The notes under the pieces: generated by a model
What the model was told of the DNA's origin: nothing
What the model saw: only the letters and a program-made list of their open reading frames with translations
The model's database searches: none
Made by a program: the position numbers and the translations under genes
From: RH-AL1 sp964247745
GTDB taxonomy: Bacteria > Pseudomonadota > Alphaproteobacteria > Rhizobiales > Beijerinckiaceae
DNA length: 64,000 nt
Reading direction: 5' to 3'
Assembly: GCA_964247745.1 (NCBI GenBank)
Contig: CAXTVT010000007.1
Coordinates: 1 to 64,000 of the forward strand
Shown here: positions 37,612-46,709 of the stretch, piece after piece
How positions within the stretch are numbered: position 1 is the first letter of the stretch
Layout: each line of letters begins with the position of its first letter

Positions 37612-39450
37612 ATGTGCGGCATCGTCGGGATCCTCGGCCGGGAGCCGGTCGCCGATCGGCTCGTCGAGGCGCTGAAGCGGCTCGAATATCGCGGCTACGA
37701 TTCCGCAGGCGTCGCCACGCTGGAGGGCGGCAATCTCGTGCGCCGCCGCGCGCAGGGCAAGCTGAAGAACCTCGAGGCGGTGCTGCGCGCCGAGCCTCTG
37801 GCGGGCACGATCGGCATCGGCCACACCCGCTGGGCCACGCACGGGCGGCCGACCGAGAACAATGCCCATCCCCATGCCACGGCGAAGGTGGCGGTGGTGC
37901 ACAACGGCATCGTCGAGAATTTCCGCGAGCTGCGCGACGAGCTGCGTGCCAAAGGGCACGTCTTCGTCACCGAGACGGACACGGAGGTCGTGGCCCACCT
38001 CGTCACCGACGCGTTGGACAGCGGCCTGACGCCGGCCGAGGCCGTGGCCGTGAGCCTGCCCCGGCTGCGCGGCGCCTTCGCGCTCGCCTTTCTCTTCGAC
38101 GGCGAGCCCAACCTGCTGATCGGCGCGCGACAGGGCGCGCCGCTCGCCGTCGGCTACGGACAGGGCGACAATGCCGGGACGATGTATCTCGGATCCGACG
38201 CGCTGGCCCTGGCGCCCTTCACCGACACGCTGACCTATCTGGAGGAGGGCGACTGGGTCGTGCTGACCCACGACAAGGCCGTGTTCTTCGACGCGAGCCA
38301 TCTTCCGGTCGAGCGCAAGCGCCTGAAGACGATGGCCTCGGCCTTCCTGGTCGACAAGGGCAACCATCGCCACTTCATGGCCAAGGAGATCCACGAGCAA
38401 CCCGAGGTCGTGGCACGCACCCTGGCGCATTACCTCGATATGTCGGCCGGTCGCGTGGCGCTGCCGTTCGCCCTGCCGCTCGATCCCCGAACCCTCGACA
38501 AGCTGACGATCACCGCCTGCGGCACTGCCTACATGGCCGGGATGACGGCGAAGTACTGGTTCGAGAAGTTCGCGCGTCTCCCGGTGACGATCGAGGTCAG
38601 CTCCGAGTTCCGCTACGGCGAGGTGCCGATGGCCTCGCGTGGCCTGACGATCGTGGTTTCGCAATCGGGCGAGACGGCCGACACGCTGGCCTGCCTGCGC
38701 TACTGCAAGGCGGCCGGGCAGAGCCTGCTGGCGGTGGTCAACGTCGCGACGTCGACCATGGCGCGCGAAGCCGACGTCGTGGCGCCGACGCTCGCCGGTC
38801 CCGAGATCGGCGTCGCCTCGACCAAGGCCTTCACCTGCCAGCTCGCCGTGCTGGCCTGCCTGGCTCTGGCGCTCGGGCGCGCTCGCGGCACGCTCTCCGA
38901 GGCGGACGAGGCGCGGCTCGTCGGCGAGCTGATCGCCGTGCCCGGCCTGATGGCCGAGGCGATGAAGCGCGAGCCGGCGTTCGAGCATCTGGCCCGCGAG
39001 TTCACGAAGGTGCGCGACGTGCTCTACCTCGGCCGCGGCACCTCGTATCCGCTGGCCATGGAGGGCGCGCTGAAGCTCAAGGAGCTGTCCTACATCCACG
39101 CCGAGGGCTACGCGGCGGGCGAGCTGAAGCACGGGCCGATCGCGCTGATCGACGAGGCCATGCCCGTCATCGTCATCGCGCCGACCGACGCCGTCTACGA
39201 GAAGACCGTCTCCAACATGCAGGAGGTCGCCGCCCGCGGTGGTCGCCTCGTCCTGCTGGGCGACAGCCGCCTCGCGAAAGACTTCGCCAGCGAGGCCGAG
39301 GCCATCGTGACGCTGCCCGACATGGCGCCGGCCTTCACCGCGCTGGTCTACGCCGTGCCCGTGCAGATGATCGCCTACCACACCGCCGTCGCCATGGGGA
39401 AGGACGCCGACCAGCCGCGCAATCTGGCGAAGAGCGTGACGGTGGAATAG
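37612..39450 (+). CDS. glmS: Glutamine-fructose-6-phosphate aminotransferase (isomerizing)
   Basis: 612 residues starting at the ATG that exposes the catalytic Cys (MCGIVGILG, Cys2). The glutaminase domain has GHTRWATHG and NNAHPH; two SIS sugar-isomerase domains follow (ITACGTAYMAG, SQSGETADT, EGALKLKELSYIHAEG) and the C-terminal DQPRNLAKSVTVE. It forms glucosamine-6-phosphate, the first committed step of amino-sugar synthesis, in an operon with glmU. There is no glmS ribozyme-like leader, as expected outside Gram-positives. Confidence 0.97.
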   Translation: MCGIVGILGREPVADRLVEALKRLEYRGYDSAGVATLEGGNLVRRRAQGKLKNLEAVLRAEPLAGTIGIGHTRWATHGRPTENNAHPHATAKVAVVHNGIVENFRELRDELRAKGHVFVTETDTEVVAHLVTDALDSGLTPAEAVAVSLPRLRGAFALAFLFDGEPNLLIGARQGAPLAVGYGQGDNAGTMYLGSDALALAPFTDTLTYLEEGDWVVLTHDKAVFFDASHLPVERKRLKTMASAFLVDKGNHRHFMAKEIHEQPEVVARTLAHYLDMSAGRVALPFALPLDPRTLDKLTITACGTAYMAGMTAKYWFEKFARLPVTIEVSSEFRYGEVPMASRGLTIVVSQSGETADTLACLRYCKAAGQSLLAVVNVATSTMAREADVVAPTLAGPEIGVASTKAFTCQLAVLACLALALGRARGTLSEADEARLVGELIAVPGLMAEAMKREPAFEHLAREFTKVRDVLYLGRGTSYPLAMEGALKLKELSYIHAEGYAAGELKHGPIALIDEAMPVIVIAPTDAVYEKTVSNMQEVAARGGRLVLLGDSRLAKDFASEAEAIVTLPDMAPAFTALVYAVPVQMIAYHTAVAMGKDADQPRNLAKSVTVE

Positions 39451-39473
39451 AATTCAAGAGAGGTTGGCCGGCT

Positions 39474-40139
39474 TTGATCCCCTGGGAAAAGATCGACACC
39501 GCGCCGATCCCCGGCGGCGCCGACGAGCTGCGCCTGATGCGGCGCGGGGCGGACTTCTCGATCTTCGTCGGTCGGGACGAGCTGATGAATTCGCGGCTCA
39601 GCGGGTCGGAGGAGGCGCTGGCCGTCGAGACCTGTCGGCGCCTCGCCGGCCCGAAACCGAAGCTGCTGATCGGCGGTCTCGGCATGGGCTTCACGCTGCG
39701 CGCGGCCCTCGCCGTGCTGCCGCCGGATGCGAAAATCGTCGTCGCCGAGCTGGTCCCGGCCGTGGTGGCCTGGGCGCGCGGCCCGCTGGCCTCCGTCTTC
39801 GCCGGTTCCCTCGACGATCCGCGGGTCGATATCGTGGTGGACGACGTCGGCCTCGCGATAGGGACTGGCCCTTGGGACGCCATCCTGCTCGACGTCGACA
39901 ACGGACCGGACGGTCTGGTTCGTGTTGGAAACGACGCGCTCTACGGCGCGCGCGGCCTCGCTGCGGCCCACGCGGCGCTTCGTCCCGGCGGCCTGCTGTC
40001 GGTCTGGTCGGTGGAGCGCGACGAGGCCTTCGCGGGCCGCCTGCGAAAGGCCGGTTTCGCCGTCGAGGAGCTGCGAGCTCGCGCCAACGCCGGCAGGCGC
40101 GGGGCGCGGCATACGATCTGGGTGGGGCGTCGGAGTTGA
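39474..40139 (+). CDS. Spermidine-synthase-like methyltransferase-fold protein
   Basis: 221 residues from the TTG at 39474, after an AGAGAGG ribosome-binding site; no ATG is available. The Rossmann-like fold is seen as LLIGGLGMGFTLRAAL (SAM-binding-like loop), VAELVPAVVAWA, DPRVDIVVDD and DAILLDVDNGP. This is the spermidine/spermine synthase-like family, often annotated 'spermidine synthase' without proof of polyamine activity. It follows glmS closely, and its stop overlaps the TTG start of the YcaQ-like gene, implying an operon. Confidence 0.82.
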   Translation: MIPWEKIDTAPIPGGADELRLMRRGADFSIFVGRDELMNSRLSGSEEALAVETCRRLAGPKPKLLIGGLGMGFTLRAALAVLPPDAKIVVAELVPAVVAWARGPLASVFAGSLDDPRVDIVVDDVGLAIGTGPWDAILLDVDNGPDGLVRVGNDALYGARGLAAAHAALRPGGLLSVWSVERDEAFAGRLRKAGFAVEELRARANAGRRGARHTIWVGRRS

Positions 40140-41369
40140 GGCCTTTCGGTCCGACCGACACGCTCTCCGCTGCCGAAGCCCGTCGCATCGCACTCGCCGC
40201 GCAAGGCTTCGGCCTCGCCCGGCCATCCGGTCCATCGATCGTAGCCATCTTCGCCGCGAGTTCGGCCGCCTTGCAATGCACCAGATCGACAGCGTCAACG
40301 TGCTGGCGCGCGCCCACTACCTGCTTTTGTTCTCGCGTCTCGGCGCCTATCCCAAGGCGCTGCTCGATTCCGCCGCCTGGGGCAAGCCGCGGCGCCTGTT
40401 CGAGTACTGGGCGCACGAGGCCTCGCTGCTGCCGTCCGATCTCCACCCGCTGCTGCGCTGGCATGGCGCGCCGAGCGCGGGCAGGGCACCTGGGATCGCG
40501 TGAAGCCCTATACCGGCGAGCGCCGCCCGACGGCCGAGGCGCTGCTCTCGCGTATCGCGGCCGAAGGGTCGGTCGCCGCCTCCGATGTTGCCGAGACGCG
40601 AAGCAACAGCGGCTGGTGGAAATGGAGCGAGGCCAAGAATGCCCTTGAATGGCTGTTCTGGGCGGGCAAGATCACGACGGCGACGCGGCGCGGCAGCTTC
40701 GAGCGGGTCTACGACGTGCCGGAGCGCGTGCTGCCGCCTGCGGTGCTGGGAACGCCGACGCTCGACGAGGCCGACGCGCATCGTGCTCTGCTCGCTCTCT
40801 CCGCCGGTGCGCTCGGCGTCGCGAGCGCCGGCGATCTGCGCGACTACTTCCGTTCGAAGCCGTGCGATGCTCATCCGCGCATCGCCGAGCTGGTGGAGGC
40901 CGGTACGCTGGTGCCGGTGCGCGTGGAGGGCTGGTCTCAGTCGGCCTATCGTCACGCCGAGGCCCGCGCTCCGCGGCGCGTCGCCGGTCAGGCGCTGCTG
41001 TCACCGTTCGATCCGCTGATCTGGGAGCGCTCGCGCACGGAGCGGCTGTTCGGCCTGCGCTATCGCCTTGAGATCTACACACCGGCGGGGAAGAGGGTGC
41101 ACGGCTACTACGTGCTGCCCTTTCTCTGCGACGGCGCGATCGTCGCGCGTGTGGACCTCAAGGCGGACCGACAAGCCGGCCGCCTGCTGGTGCAGAGCGC
41201 CCACCGCGAACCGGGCGCGCCGGACGACATCGCGGAGCGGCTTGCGGCGGAACTGGCCCTGACGGCTTCATGGCTCGATCTGCAGTCGGTGGCAGTGGCC
41301 GGCATCGGCGACTTGGCGGGGGCGCTGCCAGCGGTCATCGGCTCCGTGTCGATCCCGCGCTCGAGATAG
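40136..41369 (+). pseudogene. YcaQ-like (winged-helix DNA glycosylase family) gene with frameshifts
   Basis: The coding sequence is spread over three frames: LSAAEARRIALAAQGFGLAR from the TTG at 40136, then RSHLRREFGRLAMHQIDSVN to LLRWHG after a shift near 40233, then GTWDRVKPYTGERRP to 41369 after one or more shifts near 40460-40475. Joined, they give a complete YcaQ/AlkX-type protein of about 410 residues (family members resolve DNA interstrand crosslinks). The lost bases lie in GC-repeat contexts, so assembly indels are plausible. A true pseudogene is the alternative. Confidence 0.82.
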
Positions 41370-41526
41370 TTTTTCCCGTAGAAATGGTCATTCTAGGTAG
41401 ATCGACTGCAATCGTCGCTGCCTTTTCAAGGCATAGAACCGTATCCTGCGATAGGCGCGGCCGCGACCGAGGTCGATACAGACACGGTGGCGGTCCATCC
41501 GGAGTTCGCCGCGCGGGTCGGCGCAC

Positions 41527-42822
41527 CTACGCCGGCTCGCTCACCTCGATCCCGGCGATCGCCTCGGCAAAATCGCGGGCGGCGAAGGGCTCGAGGTCGT
41601 CGGCGGTCTCGCCGACGCCGATGAAGTGCACCGGCAGCTTGAACTTCTCCGCGATGGCCACCAGAATGCCGCCGCGCGCGGTGCCGTCGAGCTTGGTCAT
41701 GACGAGCCCGGTGACGCCGGCGACCTTGCCGAAGATCTCGACCTGGCTCATCGCGTTCTGGCCGACCGTGGCGTCCAGCACCAGCAGCACGGCATGCGGC
41801 GCGTCGGCGTCGAGCTTCTTCATGACGCGGATGATCTTCTCCAGCTCGGCCATCAGCTCGGTGCGGTTCTGCAACCGCCCGGCCGTGTCCATCAAGAGCA
41901 CGTCGGCGCCCGATGCGCGGGACTCTTCCATGGCCGTGTAGGCGAGGCCGGCGGCGTCCGAGCCCTGCTCGCGCGCGATCACGGGGCAGCCGAGCCGCTC
42001 GCCCCAGATCGTCAGCTGCGCGATGGCCGCGGCGCGGAACGTGTCGCCCGCGGCCAACGTGACCTTCATGCCCTCGGAGGTCAGCTTGGCGGCGAGCTTG
42101 CCGATCGTGGTGGTCTTGCCCGAGCCGTTGACGCCGACGACGAGGATCACGAAAGGCTTGGCGCCGCCAATTGCGATGGGACGGGCGCAGGGCGCGAGCA
42201 CGCGCTCGACCTCGGCGGCGAGGATCGCCTTGACGGCGTCGGGTGCGATCTCGCGATCGTAGCGCCCCTTGCCGACGGCCTCCGAGATACGGGTTGCCGT
42301 AGCGACGCCGAGGTCGGCGCGGATCAGCACGTCCTCGAGGTCCTCGAGCATCGCCGCATCGAGCTTGCGCTTGGTGAAGATGTCGCCGATGCCGGTGCCG
42401 ATCGCGCCGGACGAGCGCGACAATCCCTCGCGGAGGCGGCTCCACCAGGAGCGCTTGGGCTCGGCGGCCGGCTCTGGCTGGGCCTCGATCGTGAAGACGT
42501 CCTCCACGACCGGCAGGGGCTGCGCGGGTTTCGGCGGCCGGTGCATCTCGTCGGTCGGGATCGGCTCGACCGGACGCGCGACGGTGGCCGGAGGGATGTC
42601 GGCGGCAGGCGAGGGAGCCGGCTTGGGCGCAAGGCTCGAGACATCGCGTGCGACGACCTCTGCCGGTGTCGCGTCGGCGGCCGGGATGAACTCGTCGGAA
42701 GCCTTGGCTTGCGGCCGCCACGCCGGATCCTCGCTCGGGCGCTTGGAGGGCGCCGGCTCGGCCTGGCTGAAGATCTTGCGCAGGAAGCTCTTCTTGACAG
42801 GCGGTTCGCCGGTGTCGCTCAC
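41527..42822 (-). CDS. ftsY: Signal recognition particle receptor FtsY
   Basis: 431 residues. An acidic, Pro-rich N-terminal A-domain (about 1-125) targets the membrane. The NG domain follows with G1 GVNGSGKTTT, DTFRAAA, G3 DTAGRLQNR, G4 TKLDGTARGG and the closing GVGETADDL. It docks Ffh-bound ribosomes at the inner membrane. It is monocistronic and divergent from the small exported-protein gene. Confidence 0.97.
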   Translation of the reverse strand: MSDTGEPPVKKSFLRKIFSQAEPAPSKRPSEDPAWRPQAKASDEFIPAADATPAEVVARDVSSLAPKPAPSPAADIPPATVARPVEPIPTDEMHRPPKPAQPLPVVEDVFTIEAQPEPAAEPKRSWWSRLREGLSRSSGAIGTGIGDIFTKRKLDAAMLEDLEDVLIRADLGVATATRISEAVGKGRYDREIAPDAVKAILAAEVERVLAPCARPIAIGGAKPFVILVVGVNGSGKTTTIGKLAAKLTSEGMKVTLAAGDTFRAAAIAQLTIWGERLGCPVIAREQGSDAAGLAYTAMEESRASGADVLLMDTAGRLQNRTELMAELEKIIRVMKKLDADAPHAVLLVLDATVGQNAMSQVEIFGKVAGVTGLVMTKLDGTARGGILVAIAEKFKLPVHFIGVGETADDLEPFAARDFAEAIAGIEVSEPA

Positions 42823-42939
42823 CTAGAAATCCTCGCGGGTCGGGTTGCCCGCTTATAGGCCGGGGGCTGCGGCACCGCTACCCAAGTGCCACGCAGGCGT
42901 GATTGGGCGACGATCGCGCGGCGCGTTAGGCTCACGCGC

Positions 42940-43299
42940 ATGAAAAGCCTCTTCGCCGTGCCCCTTCTCTTCGCGCTCGGCGCGCCCGCCGAAGCCGCCG
43001 CACTCAAGGCGGCGACGGTGGGCTGCGCGACCCCGGCGGACGCCGGCAGGCTCGCCGCACTGCAGGGGCGCAAGGCGGCGCAGGACGCCGCGGCACAGCC
43101 GCTGGAGGCCAGCCGCGCCTGCCTCGCCTTCGCCAAGGGCATCGTCGTCGGTATCGACGAGTCCAAGCCGCCGCTGGCCTGCATCCGGCTCAGCGGCGAC
43201 CTCTCCTGCTACTGGATCGCGGCGTCGCTGGTCGACGAGCATCCTGGCGAGAAGGGCGGTGGCGGCGGCAAGAAGGGTGGCGGCAAACGCGGGCATTGA
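42940..43299 (+). CDS. Small exported protein with Gly/Lys tail, hypothetical
   Basis: 119 residues from the ATG at 42940. A signal peptide ends near residue 20 (APAEAA). Five Cys residues (CATP, ACLAFAKG, ACIRL, CYW) suggest disulfides in the periplasm. The C-terminus is a low-complexity Gly/Lys stretch (GGGGGKKGGGKRGH). Unrecognised. It is divergent from ftsY and convergent on purQ. Confidence 0.65.
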   Translation: MKSLFAVPLLFALGAPAEAAALKAATVGCATPADAGRLAALQGRKAAQDAAAQPLEASRACLAFAKGIVVGIDESKPPLACIRLSGDLSCYWIAASLVDEHPGEKGGGGGKKGGGKRGH

Positions 43300-43344
43300 G
43301 GGGGCTGCCAGCCAACGCGATCCGCTCGCCTGCGAGAACGATCC

Positions 43345-44025
43345 TCAGGCCGCCAGGCTCCGGAACAGCGCGAGGCCGTCGGTGCCGCCGCAGAGCGGAT
43401 CGACCAGGTTCTCGGGGTGCGGCATCATCCCCAGCACGCGGAGGTCTTCGGAGAAGATCCCGGCGATCTCGTGCATCGAGCCGTTGGGCGAACCCAGGTT
43501 CTTCACGTGGCCGTCGCCGTCGCAATAGCGGAACGCCACGCGCCCGTCGCCTTCCAGCGCACGAATCGTGTCGGGATCGGCGGTGTAGTTGCCCTCGCCG
43601 TGCGCGATGGCGACTTCGATCGTTTGCCCGGCCTCGTAGTGCGAGGTGAAGGGCGTGTCGGCACGCTCGACCCGCAGGTGCTGCATGCGACAGACGAACT
43701 TGAGGTTGGCGTTGCGCATCAGCACGCCCGGCAGCAGGCCGCTCTCCACCAGGATCTGGAAGCCGTTGCAGATGCCCAGCACCAAGCCGCCGCGGGCGGC
43801 ATGGGCACGGATCGCGTCCATGACCGGCGAGCGGGCGGCGATGGCCCCGCAGCGCAGATAATCGCCGTAGGAGAAGCCGCCGGGCAGCACCGCGAGGTCG
43901 GTGCCGGGCGGCAGATCGTGCTCGCCGTGCCAGACCGTCGTCGCCTCGGCGCCGCCGCGGCGCAGGGCGCGCAGGGCGTCACCCTCGCGGTTCGAGCCGG
44001 GGAAGACGACGACGGCGGCTTTCAT
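43345..44025 (-). CDS. purQ: Phosphoribosylformylglycinamidine synthase subunit I
   Basis: 226 residues from the ATG at 44025. PurQ is the glutaminase subunit that feeds ammonia to PurL in purine synthesis. The class I amidotransferase triad is visible: Cys in GICNGFQ, and His and Glu in GMMPHPE. PGGFSYGDYLR and HGEGNY are also present. The farther in-frame start at 44085 lacks family similarity. purS and purL are not adjacent in the window. Confidence 0.96.
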   Translation of the reverse strand: MKAAVVVFPGSNREGDALRALRRGGAEATTVWHGEHDLPPGTDLAVLPGGFSYGDYLRCGAIAARSPVMDAIRAHAARGGLVLGICNGFQILVESGLLPGVLMRNANLKFVCRMQHLRVERADTPFTSHYEAGQTIEVAIAHGEGNYTADPDTIRALEGDGRVAFRYCDGDGHVKNLGSPNGSMHEIAGIFSEDLRVLGMMPHPENLVDPLCGGTDGLALFRSLAA

Positions 44026-44090
44026 GGGCGAGCGGTCCGGTGGCGATCGAGCGACAGCGCTAAAGCCTCGCGTCGGCGCCCGCAATGCTC

Positions 44091-44206
44091 GTCATTCCGG
44101 GGCTCGGCGCGAGCCGAGAACCCGGAACCCGCTGCGTTCTCCGTCGATCGCCGTGCCTGCTAGCGCAATGGATCCCGGATCGTCGCTTCGCGCCGTCCGG
44201 AATGAC
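44091..44206. repeat. REP-like palindrome, second copy of the 9.5-kb family
   Basis: GTCATTCCGGGGCTCGG (44091-) opposes GTCCGGAATGAC (44195-44206), with inner GAACCCGGAACCC and GGATCCCGGATCG. It is an imperfect palindrome of about 116 bases filling the gap between the TOBE gene and purQ. Confidence 0.7.
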
Positions 44207-44215
44207 TGGGGTTGT

Positions 44216-44428
44216 TCAGGGCTTCACCAGCAGCACGTTGACCGCCTTGGCCACGACGTGGACGGTCGAGCCTTTCTCGATGCCGAGCTCGTCGAGCGAA
44301 TCCTTGGTCATGACCGAGGACATCTCGTAGTCTGTGCCGGCCAGCTTGACCTTGACCTGGGCCATCACGCCGCCGGTCTTGATCTCGATCACCTCGGCCG
44401 GAATGTCGTTGCGGGCGCCGTGTTTCAT
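44216..44428 (-). CDS. TOBE-domain (molybdopterin/oxyanion-binding) small protein
   Basis: 70 residues from the ATG at 44428, after an AAGGAA ribosome-binding site. It is one TOBE/Mop domain: SARNDI-like start (HGARNDIPAEVIEIKTGGV), VKVKLAG, SVMTKDSLDELGI and ending VNVLLVKP. Such proteins bind molybdate or tungstate as a Mo-pterin-type oligomer. No Mod transporter is adjacent, so it may be a free storage or buffering protein. It lies behind a terminator after the solute-binding-protein gene and so is probably expressed from its own promoter. Confidence 0.88.
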   Translation of the reverse strand: MKHGARNDIPAEVIEIKTGGVMAQVKVKLAGTDYEMSSVMTKDSLDELGIEKGSTVHVVAKAVNVLLVKP

Positions 44429-44469
44429 TGATTGTTCCTTGCTCTTCGCCCATCCGCGGGCATGAAGAA

Positions 44470-44493
44470 GCCCCGGCCTTTGCAGGCCGGGGC
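44470..44493 (-). terminator. Rho-independent terminator after the solute-binding-protein gene
   Basis: A perfect 10-bp stem, GCCCCGGCCT/AGGCCGGGGC, with a four-base loop lies 16 bases past the stop. On the minus strand it is followed by TTCTTC. It separates the solute-binding-protein gene from the TOBE gene. Confidence 0.75.
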
Positions 44494-44508
44494 CAGGGGT
44501 GAAAAGGC

Positions 44509-46077
44509 CTACTTCTCGGCCTTTGTGGTCTTCAGCTTGATCGTCGCGCCGTCGAACATGAACGTGTCCGAAGGCGTGAAGATCGTGCGGTTCGACACGG
44601 CGAAGATCGTCGCCGGCGAGTACAGGTACAGGACATTGGCCTGCTCGTGCTCGTAGGCTTCGATGTCCGACACGGCCTTGGCCTGCTTGGTCAGGTCCTC
44701 GGTCTCGATGACCTTGTCGGCCAGCTCGTCGAACTTCTTCGTGTCGGCGCCTTCGAGGAAACCGCCGCCGGTGCCGAAGAACTCGCGGTACACGACGCCC
44801 ACCGGATATTCCGGCGACCAGTCGAAGTGCCAAACGAGCGTCATGTCCGCCTTCTTGTCCTTGGCGTCCACCATCTTGGCCTTGAGGCCGACCTTCTCGA
44901 GCTGCTCGCCGATCTGCTTGACGAGAGGAGCGTAATCCTCGCTCGCGCCGATCGTGATCTCCTTGCCCTCGAGACCGTCCTTCTTGATCTCCGCCTTCGC
45001 CTTGGCGACGTCGTACGGGTACTGCTTCAGGCTGGCGTCCTGTCCGAAACGGCCCTTCTGGATGAAGGCCGGCATCAACACGCCGTAACCGCCGCCGGCG
45101 TCCTTGAGGAGCGCGGCCCGGTCGATGGCCATGTTCATGGCCTGGCGCAGCTTGATGTTCTTCCAGGGCGAGTTGGCCTCGGTCTGGTTGAACACGCCGG
45201 CGAGCACCGTTTTGGCGTCGGCTGACACGATATGCGCGTTGCCGTGACCGTCGAACGCCTTGGCGTCGGCGGGCGTCAGCTGCGTCACGATATCGAGCTT
45301 CTTGTCGCCGGCCGCGACCGCCTTGAGGGCATCGGCCTTCGAGATGATGTTGTCGAACACCAGCCGCACGGACGGCTTGCGGTCGGGATTCCAATAAGCC
45401 TCGTTCGGCTGAAGGACGACTTCAGGAGAACGCTTGTCGAGCTGCGAAACGCCCTCGGCGAGTACGAACGGACCAGTCCCCCACGGACCGGCAGCGTCGA
45501 TGACTCACCAATGGCCGTTCGCCGAACCGGTCTTCTTGTCGACAAAGCCGAGCTTGTCCCAGAAGGCGTTCGACGGAACGTGCATGCCGCGCAGCTTCAT
45601 GAAGGCGGCGGAATCGGGCTCGGGGAGCACGATGTCGATCGTGTAGTCGTCCTTGATCTTGGCCTCGGAACCCTTGGCCCAGTTCAGGAACTTGCCCGGC
45701 GGATGCGGCTGGGACCAGTCGTTGACCTTGTCGAAGGCGGTCTTCAGGTTCTTCGCCGTGAACGGCGTGCCGTCCTGATACTTGACGTTCTGGCGAAGCT
45801 TGAGCTCGAGGGTGGTCGGGTTGACCCACTTCCAGCTGTCGGCGAGCGCGTAGACCGTCTTGCCCTTGAGGCTGACCGCGTCGGCCTCCTCCATCGTCAT
45901 CCAGGTCACCGACAGCCAGTTCACCGGCGACGGGTCCGAGATCGTGACCGTGTTTTCGGGCCCATACGTCACCGCGGCCTGGGCGATCGTCGCGGATGCG
46001 GCGAGCCCGAGCGCGGCGACGCCGGCGAGCAGCATCGTTCGATGCCCTCCCGGAGGCGCTTTGCGTCCTCTCAACAT
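44509..46077 (-). pseudogene. ABC transporter substrate-binding protein (family 5, peptide-type) with in-frame TGA
   Basis: A single reading frame of 522 codons interrupted once by TGA at 45505-45507 (codon 191). The N-terminal part has an export signal (LLAGVAALGLAASATIAQA) and the family-5 segment KLRQNVKYQDGTPFTAKNL. After the TGA the frame continues as VIDAAGPWGTGPFVL, DGTGPF-like sequence and AMNMAIDRAALL to the end. TGG-to-TGA is a one-base change at W, so a recent nonsense mutation or sequence error is likely. No permease or ATPase genes are adjacent. Confidence 0.85.
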
Positions 46078-46175
46078 TCATTGTCCTCCCAAAGAGACCG
46101 GCCATCGCCGGCCATCCGTCACGACGGATCTCGCTCGCGGGCGCGTCGCAGGCGCCCGCATCAAATGATTTGTGC

Positions 46176-46709
46176 TCAACCCACCAGCGGATCGACGATC
46201 TTTTCCAGATCCGCGTTGGGGATGTCGCCCTTGAAGGTGTGGATCAGCTTGCCGTCCTTGCCGATCACCACGGTGAAAGGGATCGCGCCCTGGTCGTTGC
46301 CCAGCGCCTTGCCGAGCTCGACCGCATCGTGGCCGCCGTAGAAGATCGGATAGGTGAGGTTGTTGTCCTTCACGAACTGGCGGACCTTGTCGCCGTTGTC
46401 GAGCGCCAGCCCGACCACGGTCACGTCCTTGCCCTTCGCCTTGTAGGCCTCGTTGAGCTTGACGAGATTGGGCGTCTCGACGCGGCAGGGCACGCACCAC
46501 GTCGCCCAGAAATACATGACGACGACCTTGCCCTTGTACTGGTCCATCGACTCCGTCTGGTCCTTCATGTCCTTGAAGGACGAGGCGTAGAGCGCCTTTC
46601 CCGCGTCGGGATTGGCGACCGCGTCGTCGGCGTGCGCAGGCGCGAAGGCCAAGGTGGCGCCGACCAGGCCGGCGAGGAGGACGCGATGGGAAGCGGCGCC
46701 GAGGCTCAT
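46176..46709 (-). CDS. TlpA/ResA-family thioredoxin-like protein, exported
   Basis: 177 residues. A signal peptide ends near residue 27 (APAHAD). The thioredoxin-fold domain has the active site WCVPC in YFWATWCVPC and a cis-Pro region (GAIPFTVVIGKDG). It reduces or isomerises periplasmic disulfides. The ATG overlaps the DsbD-family stop as ATGA, so the two are translated together: the membrane protein is the likely electron source. Confidence 0.93.
   Translation of the reverse strand: MSLGAASHRVLLAGLVGATLAFAPAHADDAVANPDAGKALYASSFKDMKDQTESMDQYKGKVVVMYFWATWCVPCRVETPNLVKLNEAYKAKGKDVTVVGLALDNGDKVRQFVKDNNLTYPIFYGGHDAVELGKALGNDQGAIPFTVVIGKDGKLIHTFKGDIPNADLEKIVDPLVG

Noticed and set aside
45505..45507. 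In-frame TGA considered as a selenocysteine codon
   Set aside because: The family has no selenoprotein members, the position aligns with a Trp-Trp-type stretch, and no adjacent structure resembling a bacterial SECIS was evident.
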